This document shows, piece after piece, positions 1-5,313 of a stretch of DNA of 6,288 nt (positions are counted from its first letter, which is position 1; each line of letters begins with the position of its first letter). This stretch comes from an uncultured Paracoccaceae bacterium (GTDB lineage Bacteria > Pseudomonadota > Alphaproteobacteria > Rhodobacterales > Rhodobacteraceae). The DNA is taken from the NCBI GenBank assembly GCA_913054485.1, contig CAJXHQ010000196.1:1-6288 (forward strand), given 5' to 3'. Below the pieces are notes generated by a model. The model was not told where the DNA came from. It was given only the letters and a program-made list of their open reading frames with translations, and did no database searches. A program made the translations under genes and the position numbers.

Positions 1-589
1 CGAGCGCGCCGCCGATCAGGGCCGCCATATTACCGGGCAGACCATTTCTGTCGCGCAGCAGGGCTATGCCGAAGCGCGTCTGGACGGGCGCGCTGATATC
101 CAGCTCTGTGATTACCGGCGCAGCGAAGGGAAATTCAGCAATATCGTCTCCATCGAGATGATCGAGGCAGTGGGAGAGCGCTACTGGCCGGAGTATTTCG
201 GCGTGCTGAAGGCGCGTCTCGCCGAGGGCGGCCGCGCCGTGGTGCAGGCGATAACCGTGCCGGACAGCTATTTCGACATCTACCGGCAGGGCTCGGACTA
301 TATCCGCCACTACACTTTCCCCGGCGGCATGCTGCTGTCGGACGCGGTCATTGCGCATCACGCCCGCGGTGCCGGGCTGCAGGTGGCCTCCTCGCACGGC
401 TTCGGCCAGGACTACGCCGAGACCTGCCGCGTCTGGAACCGGCGCCTGACGGAGCAATCGGCCCGCGCGCAGACTATCGGCTACGGGCAGGAGTTCCTGC
501 GCAGCTGGCGATACTATCTGGAGATCTGCGCTGCCTCTTTTGCGGCCGGGCAGACCAGCGTTGTTCAGGTGGAGCTGCGCCATGCCTAA
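1..589 (+). CDS. Cyclopropane-fatty-acyl-phospholipid synthase family SAM methyltransferase (5'-partial, C-terminal 195 aa)
   Basis: The reading frame is open from base 2 to the TAA at 587-589 and has no start in the window, so this is the C-terminal half of a protein normally near 400 aa. Family members transfer a methyl(ene) group from S-adenosylmethionine to the double bond of acyl chains in membrane phospholipids, acting at the inner face of the membrane. Family landmarks, numbered from base 2, are: GQTISVAQQ (12-20) after the SAM fold core, the motif SIEMIEAVGERYWPEYF (50-66), YTFPGGML (104-111), FGQDYAET (134-141) and the C-terminal SWRYYLEICAASF (168-180). The SAM-binding glycine motif lies upstream of the window. 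E55 and Y138 match the bicarbonate-pocket Glu and Tyr of E. coli Cfa, but the pocket His position is Gln (Q82). The ATG at 158 is internal, not the start. The gene overlaps the next one by 8 bp. The family is certain. The product (cyclopropane, methyl-branched or furan-precursor lipid) is not decided by sequence. Confidence 0.93.
   Translation, partial: ERAADQGRHITGQTISVAQQGYAEARLDGRADIQLCDYRRSEGKFSNIVSIEMIEAVGERYWPEYFGVLKARLAEGGRAVVQAITVPDSYFDIYRQGSDYIRHYTFPGGMLLSDAVIAHHARGAGLQVASSHGFGQDYAETCRVWNRRLTEQSARAQTIGYGQEFLRSWRYYLEICAASFAAGQTSVVQVELRHA
571..574 (+). promoter_or_regulatory. Ribosome binding site of the chalcone-isomerase-like gene
   Basis: GGAG lies 7 nt before the ATG at 582, inside the end of the preceding gene. 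It supports 582 over the in-frame ATG at 540, which would add 14 residues ahead of an otherwise normal signal peptide. Confidence 0.6.
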
Positions 590-1097
590 ACGCCTTCTCA
601 TCCTGACGCTCACCGCTCTGCTGCTGAACCCCGCCCCCCCCGCGGCAGGCAGCAGCGTGGCCGGCCTCACCCAGCCGCAGAAGCTGGGCGAGGCCACCAT
701 GCGCTGGCTCGGCCTGCCGATCTATGACGCGGCGCTTTACACCGAAGGCGCGGCCCGCTTCAGCTGGTCCCAGCCTCTGGCGCTGGAACTGCGCTACCTG
801 CGCAGCTTCCCCGCCAGCCAGCTGACCAAGAGCACCCTGGATGAGCTGCAGCGCATTGAAGGCCCGCAAGGCGACCACGCGGCGATGATCGCCAAACTGG
901 GCGAATGCTTCAAAGATGTGCGCAAGGGCGACCGGCTGACCGCTTATTCGTCGGCCTCTTCCAAACTCTCTTTCAGCTTCAACGGCGGCGCGCCCTGCAC
1001 GGTCAGCCACAAGGGCGTGCGCGAGCGTTTCCTGGGCATCTGGCTGTCCGGGAACAGCCGCTCTGCCAAACTGACGCGGAGGCTGAAGGGCCAATGA
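582..1097 (+). CDS. Chalcone isomerase-like family protein, predicted secreted (171 aa)
   Basis: The protein starts with a typical Sec signal peptide: MPKR, a leucine-rich hydrophobic core (residues 5-15) and a PAPPAAG region, with likely cleavage near residues 22-23. The mature part has the pattern of the bacterial chalcone-isomerase-like family (Chalcone_3): GLPIYDAALYT (44-54), a LALELRYLRSF segment (66-76), and the C-terminal FLGIWLS (140-146). These proteins share a fold with plant chalcone isomerases and fatty-acid-binding CHI relatives, but the bacterial members have no established reaction, and chalcone isomerisation should not be assumed. Export implies a periplasmic site of action. 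Start 582 was chosen because it has a ribosome binding site and begins directly with the signal peptide. It overlaps the upstream CFA-like gene by 8 bp and the downstream transporter by ATGA. Binding or presenting a lipid made by the CFA-like enzyme is a plausible but untested role. A run of eight C residues (634-641) lies in the signal peptide. Confidence 0.87.
   Translation: MPKRLLILTLTALLLNPAPPAAGSSVAGLTQPQKLGEATMRWLGLPIYDAALYTEGAARFSWSQPLALELRYLRSFPASQLTKSTLDELQRIEGPQGDHAAMIAKLGECFKDVRKGDRLTAYSSASSKLSFSFNGGAPCTVSHKGVRERFLGIWLSGNSRSAKLTRRLKGQ
1078..1090 (+). promoter_or_regulatory. Ribosome binding region of the MFS transporter gene
   Basis: GGAGG (1078-1082) lies 11 nt, and AAGGG (1086-1090) 3 nt, before the ATG at 1094. 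Together with the ATGA overlap they favour 1094 over the in-frame ATG at 905, which would add 63 polar residues encoded inside the preceding gene. Confidence 0.5.
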
Positions 1098-2311
1098 CAC
1101 GCAATCTGCAAATCAGCCTTTTTGCCGGGATGCTGGCCGCCGCCGGCCTGCCGCTTTACATCCACCTGCCGCGCTATGCCGCGACGGAACTGGGGCTCAG
1201 CCTGCAGGCTGTGGGCGCATTGCTGATTGCCATCCGGGTGCTGGATTTCGCCCAGGATCCTCTCTTGGGCCGGATGATCGACCGCTTGCCCGCCGCCCGC
1301 GGCACATTTGCCGCAGCGGCAGCGCTTGGCATGGGAGCAGGCTTCGCGCTGCTGTTTTCCCTGCGTCCCGGAGCCGGTGTTCTGCTCTGGCTTGGGGCGG
1401 CGGTGGTGCTGGTCTTTACCGCCTATAGCCTCGGCTCGATCCTGTTTTACGGCCAGAGCACCGCCTTTGCCGCCGCCGGTGATGATTTGATCCGCATGGC
1501 GGGCTTCCGCGAAGCAGGCGCTTTGGCCGGTGTTATTCTGGCGGCTGTTGCGCCCAGCCTTCTTGTCGCCCTCGGCGCGCCGGGATACAGCCTGTTCGGA
1601 TTGCTGATGACCGCTGTCTGTATCGCCGTCTGGGCCGCAACCCGCGGCCTGTGGCGCCTGCCTGCGGTCAGCGGCGGCAGCCTCAGCCTGCCCGCTCTGC
1701 GCGATGCCGGGGCTGCGCGTCTATTGCTTCTGGCACTGGTCAACAGCCTGCCCGTGGCGATCACCTCCACCCTATTTTTGTTCTTTGTCAGCGACTATCT
1801 GCAGCTGCCCGCAATGGCCGGCCCCTTCCTGATCCTGTTCTTCCTGGCGGCCGGGCTGTCCGTGCCGCTCTGGACCCGCGCCTGCACCATCTTCGGCCCG
1901 CGTCAGGTGCTGGTGCCGGCTATGACACTGGCGATCCTCTCCTTCCTTGGCGCGGCGCTGCTGGAGCCCGGCGCGGGTGCCGCCTTTGCTGCCATCTGCC
2001 TTTGCTCCGGCGCAGCACTGGGTGCCGATATGGTGATCCTCCCGGTGCTGTTCTCCTCCGCCCTGGCCCGCGCCGGACTGCAAGCGGGCACAGCCTTCGG
2101 GCTTTGGTCTTTTGCGGGCAAGCTGTCGCTGGCCTGCGCCGCCGCCGCCCTTCTGCCGCTTTTGGAACTTTCCGGCTTCCGCCCCGGCGAAGCCAATTCC
2201 GCAACCGCCCTGACCACGCTCATCCTCGCCTATGCGGTGCTGCCTTGCCTCATCAAGCTCGCTGCCATCTCCCTTGTCTTCCGCCTGCCCCAGGAGGTAC
2301 CCCAATCATGA
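1094..2311 (+). CDS. MFS_2 (GPH-type) membrane transporter (405 aa)
   Basis: This is a polytopic inner-membrane protein with about twelve hydrophobic helices. The N-terminal half carries RVLDFAQDPLLGRMIDR (48-64), the version of the MFS loop 2-3 motif typical of the glycoside-pentoside-hexuronide:cation symporter (MFS_2) group, where an Asp in helix 2 and the DPxxG element are characteristic. A second conserved stretch, FGLWSFAGKLSLA (335-347), has the helix-11 lysine common in that group. The 405-aa length is slightly short for sugar symporters (about 450-480 aa). The start at 1094 overlaps the previous stop in an ATGA, and its stop overlaps the next start in another ATGA, so translation is coupled on both sides. 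The substrate is unknown. Because the neighbours are lipid-related and no sugar-catabolic gene is present, movement of a lipid or a lipid-derived compound is more likely than sugar uptake, but this is inferred from context only. Confidence 0.9.
   Translation: MTRNLQISLFAGMLAAAGLPLYIHLPRYAATELGLSLQAVGALLIAIRVLDFAQDPLLGRMIDRLPAARGTFAAAAALGMGAGFALLFSLRPGAGVLLWLGAAVVLVFTAYSLGSILFYGQSTAFAAAGDDLIRMAGFREAGALAGVILAAVAPSLLVALGAPGYSLFGLLMTAVCIAVWAATRGLWRLPAVSGGSLSLPALRDAGAARLLLLALVNSLPVAITSTLFLFFVSDYLQLPAMAGPFLILFFLAAGLSVPLWTRACTIFGPRQVLVPAMTLAILSFLGAALLEPGAGAAFAAICLCSGAALGADMVILPVLFSSALARAGLQAGTAFGLWSFAGKLSLACAAAALLPLLELSGFRPGEANSATALTTLILAYAVLPCLIKLAAISLVFRLPQEVPQS
2292..2297 (+). promoter_or_regulatory. 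Ribosome binding site of the DUF3833 gene
   Basis: A perfect AGGAGG lies 10 nt before the ATG at 2308, within the last codons of the transporter gene. It is the strongest Shine-Dalgarno sequence in the operon and fixes this start, even though the frame is open for a long way upstream. Confidence 0.7.
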
Positions 2312-2856
2312 AGATCCTCGCACTGATCCTCTTTGCGCTGCTGATCCTGTCCCTGGTTCGGCCCGGTTTCGGCTTCAAGTCGCAAAAGCCCACGGACTAC
2401 GCCAGCGAAGGGCCGCAGTTCGACATCCGCACCCATCTCAGCGGAAAATTCATCTCCGAAGGATTGATCTACGGGCCCGCGGGCAAGGTGGTCTCGCGCT
2501 TTGTGGCTGAAATGAACGGCGCATGGGACGGGCAGCGCGGCACGCTGGCAGAGGATTTCACCTATGCCAACGGCGGTATCCAGCAGCGTAAGTGGCATCT
2601 GGCCATGGGGCAGAACGGCGAATTCATCGCCAGGGCCGATGACATTATCGGTGACGGCACCGGACAGCAGATGGGGGCAGCGGTGCGGCTGAACTACCGC
2701 ATCCGCCTGCCGGAAGCTTCGGGCGGTCATGTTCTGGATGTGACCGACTGGATGTACCTGATGGAAAACGGGACCATCCTGAACCGCTCTGAAATGCGCA
2801 AATTCGGGGTCAAAGTGGCAGAGCTTTTTGCCACCATCCGCCCGGTGGAGGAGTAA
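2308..2856 (+). CDS. DUF3833 family protein (182 aa)
   Basis: The protein has an N-terminal hydrophobic segment (residues 3-17) that is either an uncleaved membrane anchor or a signal peptide. There is no lipobox cysteine, so it is not a lipoprotein, although some relatives appear to be. The rest fits the DUF3833 pattern: HLSGKFISEGLIYGPAGKVVSRF (43-65), a GAWDG turn, LAEDFTYANGG (80-90), RKWHL (94-98), DVTDWMY (144-150) and LNRSEMRKFGVKVAEL (158-173). No catalytic function is known for this domain. The predicted beta-rich core with conserved Trp, Asp and Arg positions suggests ligand or membrane binding more than a standard enzyme. The strong ribosome binding site and the ATGA overlap with the transporter fix the start; the frame is open upstream only by chance. 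DUF3833 genes commonly sit beside CFA-synthase-like and chalcone-isomerase-like genes, as here, which ties the protein to the lipid-modification operon. A role as a periplasm-facing lipid-handling partner is inferred. Confidence 0.88.
   Translation: MKILALILFALLILSLVRPGFGFKSQKPTDYASEGPQFDIRTHLSGKFISEGLIYGPAGKVVSRFVAEMNGAWDGQRGTLAEDFTYANGGIQQRKWHLAMGQNGEFIARADDIIGDGTGQQMGAAVRLNYRIRLPEASGGHVLDVTDWMYLMENGTILNRSEMRKFGVKVAELFATIRPVEE
2847..2853 (+). promoter_or_regulatory. Ribosome binding site of the first SDR gene
   Basis: GGAGGAG overlaps the final codons of the DUF3833 gene and lies 4 nt before the ATG at 2858. It favours 2858 over the in-frame ATG at 2828, which would add ten residues ahead of the Rossmann strand. 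Confidence 0.6.
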
Positions 2857-2857
2857 G

Positions 2858-3613
2858 ATGTTTAAGGGACGCACATGGTGGATCGTCGGGGCCAGCGAGG
2901 GGCTGGGCCGCGCCCTGGCAGAGGCATTGGACGCCCGTGGCGCCCGGCTGATCCTGTCGGCGCGCAATGGTGAGCGGCTGAAGGCGCTGGCCGCTGATCT
3001 GCGCGACGCAGTGCCGCTGCAGATGGATGTGACCAGCTCAGACGAAGCCAGACAGGCCGCGCAGGCCATCGGGCCGGTTGACGGCATGATCTACTGCGCC
3101 GGGCTGTACGAACCGCTGACAGCCCGGAACTGGGACGCGGCGGCAGCGGAAAAGATATGCGATGTCAACTACATGGGCGCGGTCCGCGTGCTGGGGCAAA
3201 TCATGCCGCGCTTTGTGGCCGCGGACCATGGCCGCATTGTGCTGATCGGCTCGCTCGCCGGGTTCACCGGATTGCCGGGGGCGATCGGCTATGGATCCTC
3301 CAAAGCAGCGCTGATGCATCTGGGTGAAAACATGCAGGCCGACCTGCGTGGCACCGGCGTCTCGGTGCAGCTGGTCAATCCCGGCTTTATCGAGACCCGG
3401 CTGACCGCCAAGAACCACTTTGGCATGCCGCAGATACAGACACCCGAAGCCGCCGCCGCGCGCACGATCCGCGCCATCGAAAGCGGCCGTTTCCGCACCA
3501 GCTTCCCGGCTCCTTTCGCCTGGATTTTCACCCTCGGCCGCTTCCTGCCGCGCGGATTGTTCCTGCGGCTATTTCAGGTGAAGGAGAACTCCGATGCCGC
3601 CGGACCCGCGTGA
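2858..3613 (+). CDS. Classical short-chain dehydrogenase/reductase (251 aa)
   Basis: This is an NAD(P)(H)-dependent oxidoreductase of the classical SDR family, at the usual length of about 250 aa. Visible elements are the cofactor motif GASEGLG (11-17), an acidic residue after strand 3 (D57 in MDVTS), CAG in place of the usual NAG (80-82), active-site Asn N104, catalytic S132, Y145 and K149 (YGSSK), and the PG motif (175-176). All catalytic residues are present, so the enzyme should be active. A basic residue in the SAR segment after strand 2 (R36) hints at NADP(H) preference. The C-terminus (about 216-241) is hydrophobic and aromatic with interspersed Arg, which could let the enzyme sit on the membrane surface, as expected if its substrate is a lipid. 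The gene begins 1 bp after the DUF3833 stop and overlaps the next SDR gene by 20 bp. The substrate is unknown; an oxygenated or unsaturated acyl chain is a context-based guess. Confidence 0.92.
   Translation: MFKGRTWWIVGASEGLGRALAEALDARGARLILSARNGERLKALAADLRDAVPLQMDVTSSDEARQAAQAIGPVDGMIYCAGLYEPLTARNWDAAAAEKICDVNYMGAVRVLGQIMPRFVAADHGRIVLIGSLAGFTGLPGAIGYGSSKAALMHLGENMQADLRGTGVSVQLVNPGFIETRLTAKNHFGMPQIQTPEAAAARTIRAIESGRFRTSFPAPFAWIFTLGRFLPRGLFLRLFQVKENSDAAGPA
3581..3587 (+). promoter_or_regulatory. Ribosome binding site of the second SDR gene
   Basis: AAGGAGA is placed 6 nt before the ATG at 3594, all inside the upstream SDR coding sequence. It supports a start that overlaps the preceding gene by 20 bp. 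Confidence 0.75.
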
Positions 3614-4316
3614 AGTTGTCATTTTCGGCGCCACCGGCGGCATCGGCGCGGCGCTGACCCGATTTTACGCAGACTTGCCATCGGTGGAGCACGTGCACGC
3701 CATAAGCAGGCGGCCGGGGTTTTTCGAGAGCCCGAAGGTACAGGAACACCGCGCCGACATCACCCAGGAGCGCGACATCTCACGTCTGGCCTGGGCCTTC
3801 TCCAACCCGGATCTTGTGATTGTGGCCAGCGGTGTGCTGTCAAACGGGCCCGGCCTTCAGCCGGAAAAGACCTTGAAGCATCAATCCGCGGATGCCTTCC
3901 GCCGTCTCTTTGCGGTCAATACCATCGGGCCGGCGCTGGTGGCGAAACACCTGATACCCCTGATGCCGCGCAACCGCCGCGCGGTCTTTGCCGCCCTGTC
4001 AGCCCGCGTCGGCTCTGTCTCGGACAACAAGCTCGGTGGGTGGCATGCCTACCGGGCGTCTAAGGCGGCGCTCAACATGCTGCTGCGCAACTATGCCGTG
4101 GAACAGGCGCGTATCAGCGCCGAGTTCATCAGCGCGGGACTGCACCCGGGAACCGTGCGCACCGCCCTGTCGGAACCTTTCCGCAGCAATGTGCCGGAAG
4201 GCCAGCTGTTCACGCCGGAGCACGCAAGCGCCTGTCTGACGGCCGTCATCGCCGGCCTGACCCCTGCCGACAGCGGCAAGGTATTTGATTGGGCAGGCAA
4301 GGAAATTCAGCCCTGA
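3594..4316 (+). CDS. C-factor-like short-chain dehydrogenase/reductase (240 aa)
   Basis: This is a second NAD(P)-dependent SDR, of a different branch from its neighbour. It has GATGGIG (12-18), active-site N109 in FAVNTIGP, the catalytic region ALSARVGSVSDN (134-145; Ser most likely S136), the Tyr-Lys pair in YRASK (Y153, K157) followed by AALNML, and HPGTVRT (184-190). The pattern of a SARVGS-type loop, a GGWHAYRASKAALN helix and an HPGTVRT loop is typical of the C-factor/CsgA and sniffer-carbonyl-reductase-like SDRs, several of which are cell-surface or signalling-related in other bacteria. No signal peptide is seen, so a cytoplasmic location is expected. The catalytic set is complete. It is the last gene of the operon, and its end overlaps the end of the convergent LysR gene by 10 bp. 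The substrate is not known. With two SDRs in one operon, successive redox steps on one product, or action on two different ones, are both possible. Confidence 0.92.
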   Translation: MPPDPREVVIFGATGGIGAALTRFYADLPSVEHVHAISRRPGFFESPKVQEHRADITQERDISRLAWAFSNPDLVIVASGVLSNGPGLQPEKTLKHQSADAFRRLFAVNTIGPALVAKHLIPLMPRNRRAVFAALSARVGSVSDNKLGGWHAYRASKAALNMLLRNYAVEQARISAEFISAGLHPGTVRTALSEPFRSNVPEGQLFTPEHASACLTAVIAGLTPADSGKVFDWAGKEIQP

Positions 4317-5218
4317 GCCGCCGCCGTGGCGATCATCCAGTCGCGCACCCGTTCGGCCTGCGGGATCAGCGGCGTAGTTTTTGACCAGACCAGGTAGAAG
4401 CCTTTACCGGTGTCCCAGCTCCACTCCGGCCGCGCCGCCAGAAGCCCCTGTTCAATCAGCCCCGTGGTGACATGCTTCCAGCCGAAGGCGATGCCTTCGC
4501 CCGCCATCGCGGCCTGCAAAACCAGCGCATAATCGTTCAGACGCAGGCCGGCCTTTGGCTCCCGCTCTGTGACTCCGAAATGCGCGAACCACTGCCCCCA
4601 TGTGGGCCGTTCGCGCACGGGTTCTTCCAGATGGATCAGCCGCTCGTGCAGCAGGTTCGGCACTGACAAAAGGTTCACAGCCGCCGCCATCACCTGCGGG
4701 CTGGCAATGGGATAGATCACTTCCGGCGCGATCAGGGCGGAGTGCACCCCCGGCCAATTGCCATCGCCCCGTTTTATGGCAAGACTGATTCCCTCTGCAT
4801 CGATATCCGGTTCCCGGTCGCTGGTCTGCAACCGCAGGTCAACATCCGGATGTGCTGCGTGCAGATCCTCCAGCCGCGGCACCATCCAGTAATAAGCGAA
4901 GGCTGTCGAGACAGACAGCGTCACGTGATCGTTCTGACCGCGCTGCCATATCCCCCGTGCCGAGCTCAAGATATGGTCCAACCCTATGGAAACATCAGCA
5001 AAAAGCCTTTCTCCTGCCTTGGTCAGCACCACCTTTCTATGGCTGCGGTGGAACAGGATCACCCCCAGCGATTCCTCCATCTGCTTGATGGCGGCCCTGA
5101 CCGCAGGCTGCTGCACGTTCAGCTCAGCGGCGGCACGGGTGAAGGAGGCATGGCGCGCGGCAGCCTCAAAGACGATCAGATGGCGCGGACTGGTGAGGAG
5201 TTTCCAAAGTTCTTGCAT
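4307..5218 (-). CDS. LysR-type transcriptional regulator, GcvA-like (303 aa)
   Basis: The N-terminal winged helix-turn-helix covers roughly residues 10-70: LIVFEAAARHASFTRAAAEL, then NVQQPAVRAAIKQMEESLG, then LFHRSHRKVVLTKAGE. It is followed by a periplasmic-binding-protein-like effector domain (about 98-298). Features such as IHLEEPVRERPTWGQWFAHFG (195-215) and LQAAMAGEGIAFGW (234-247) resemble the GcvA-like branch. The length is standard for the family. The start is secure: the ATG at 5218 is the first one after an in-frame stop four codons upstream. No good Shine-Dalgarno sequence precedes it, so expression may be weak. The gene is divergent from the MttB-like methyltransferase gene across 95 bp that contain a T-N11-A dyad, so it most likely regulates that gene and represses itself. 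The effector is unknown; a methylated amine or betaine is a reasonable guess. Its 3' end overlaps the SDR operon by 10 bp. Confidence 0.95.
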   Translation of the reverse strand: MQELWKLLTSPRHLIVFEAAARHASFTRAAAELNVQQPAVRAAIKQMEESLGVILFHRSHRKVVLTKAGERLFADVSIGLDHILSSARGIWQRGQNDHVTLSVSTAFAYYWMVPRLEDLHAAHPDVDLRLQTSDREPDIDAEGISLAIKRGDGNWPGVHSALIAPEVIYPIASPQVMAAAVNLLSVPNLLHERLIHLEEPVRERPTWGQWFAHFGVTEREPKAGLRLNDYALVLQAAMAGEGIAFGWKHVTTGLIEQGLLAARPEWSWDTGKGFYLVWSKTTPLIPQAERVRDWMIATAAAQG

Positions 5219-5231
5219 AAGCCAGACTTAT
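5217..5231. promoter_or_regulatory. Candidate LysR-type operator, ATAAG-N5-CTTAT
   Basis: A perfect 5-bp inverted repeat (ATAAG 5217-5221, CTTAT 5227-5231) with a 5-nt spacer contains the T-N11-A signature of LysR boxes (T at 5218, A at 5230). It overlaps the lysR start codon, which fits autorepression. Its centre, 5224, is about 65 bp upstream of the start point predicted for the divergent methyltransferase gene, the usual place of a LysR recognition site. A second, overlapping dyad, ACTT-N4-AAGT (5226-5237), may extend the contact region. Binding is inferred; no footprint data are available. Confidence 0.55.
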
Positions 5232-5254
5232 CCAAGTGATCAGAATTTTCAACC

Positions 5255-5283
5255 GTCACAAGCCCCGGTTTCGCTTCTAGCAT
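5255..5283 (+). promoter_or_regulatory. Candidate sigma-70-like promoter of the MttB-like gene
   Basis: A -35-like GTCACA (5255-5260) and a -10-like TAGCAT (5278-5283) are separated by 17 bp, each matching four of six consensus bases. The predicted start is near 5289-5290, giving a leader of about 24 nt. The weak hexamers fit an activator-dependent promoter, and the LysR-type dyad lies at about -65. Confidence 0.35.
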
Positions 5284-5301
5284 TTGCCAGACCCTGAAAC
5301 T

Positions 5302-5307
5302 GGAGAG
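5302..5307 (+). promoter_or_regulatory. Ribosome binding site of the MttB-like gene
   Basis: GGAGAG lies 6 nt before the ATG at 5314 and supports that start. Confidence 0.7.
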
Positions 5308-5313
5308 CCCCGC

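Larger units (their letters stand above)
1..4316 (+). other. Six-gene co-directional operon, membrane-lipid modification type (left end outside window)
   Basis: The genes run CFA-like, CHI-like, MFS_2, DUF3833, SDR, SDR with junctions of -8, -4, -4, +1 and -20 bp. No internal gap is long enough for a promoter or terminator, so they are very likely co-transcribed and translationally coupled. The operon promoter and any upstream members lie left of the window. From knowledge of similar clusters, upstream partners could include an FAD-dependent oxidoreductase, a DUF1365 protein and a ChrR/RpoE pair; none of these is visible here. No rho-independent terminator is visible at the 3' end. Confidence 0.8.
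5219..5313. other. Divergent regulatory intergenic region
   Basis: This is the only non-coding gap in the window, and it is more AT-rich than the flanking genes. It holds the T-N11-A dyad, a short TGATCA palindrome (5237-5242), the candidate promoter and the ribosome binding site of the rightward gene. I could not find a convincing leftward promoter. The best leftward -35-like element is TTGAAA (minus strand, 5252-5247), but no matching -10 follows at 16-18 bp. Confidence 0.7.

Noticed and set aside
1772..2305. A 177-codon open frame on the minus strand
   Set aside because: It is opposite the transmembrane C-terminal half of the transporter, and the Gly/Gln/Arg-rich translation is a by-product of the leucine and alanine codons on the plus strand.
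1651..2307. Long upstream extension of the DUF3833 frame
   Set aside because: The extension is encoded inside the transporter gene, is rich in Arg and Pro, and matches nothing. The AGGAGG and ATGA overlap place the real start at 2308.
2230..3087. A 285-codon open frame on the minus strand
   Set aside because: It lies opposite the DUF3833 gene and the SDR start, both of which have clear family motifs and ribosome binding sites. Its protein is rich in Arg, Ala and Ser with no recognisable domain, as expected for an antisense shadow in high-GC DNA.
4265..4278. TGCCG-ACAG-CGGCA hairpin as a possible operon terminator
   Set aside because: The stem is only 5 bp, lies within the second SDR coding sequence before its stop codon, and is not followed by a T run.
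5287..5303. CCAG-N9-CTGG inverted repeat touching the ribosome binding site of the MttB-like gene
   Set aside because: A four-base stem with a nine-base loop is too weak to support an RNA switch and is expected by chance.
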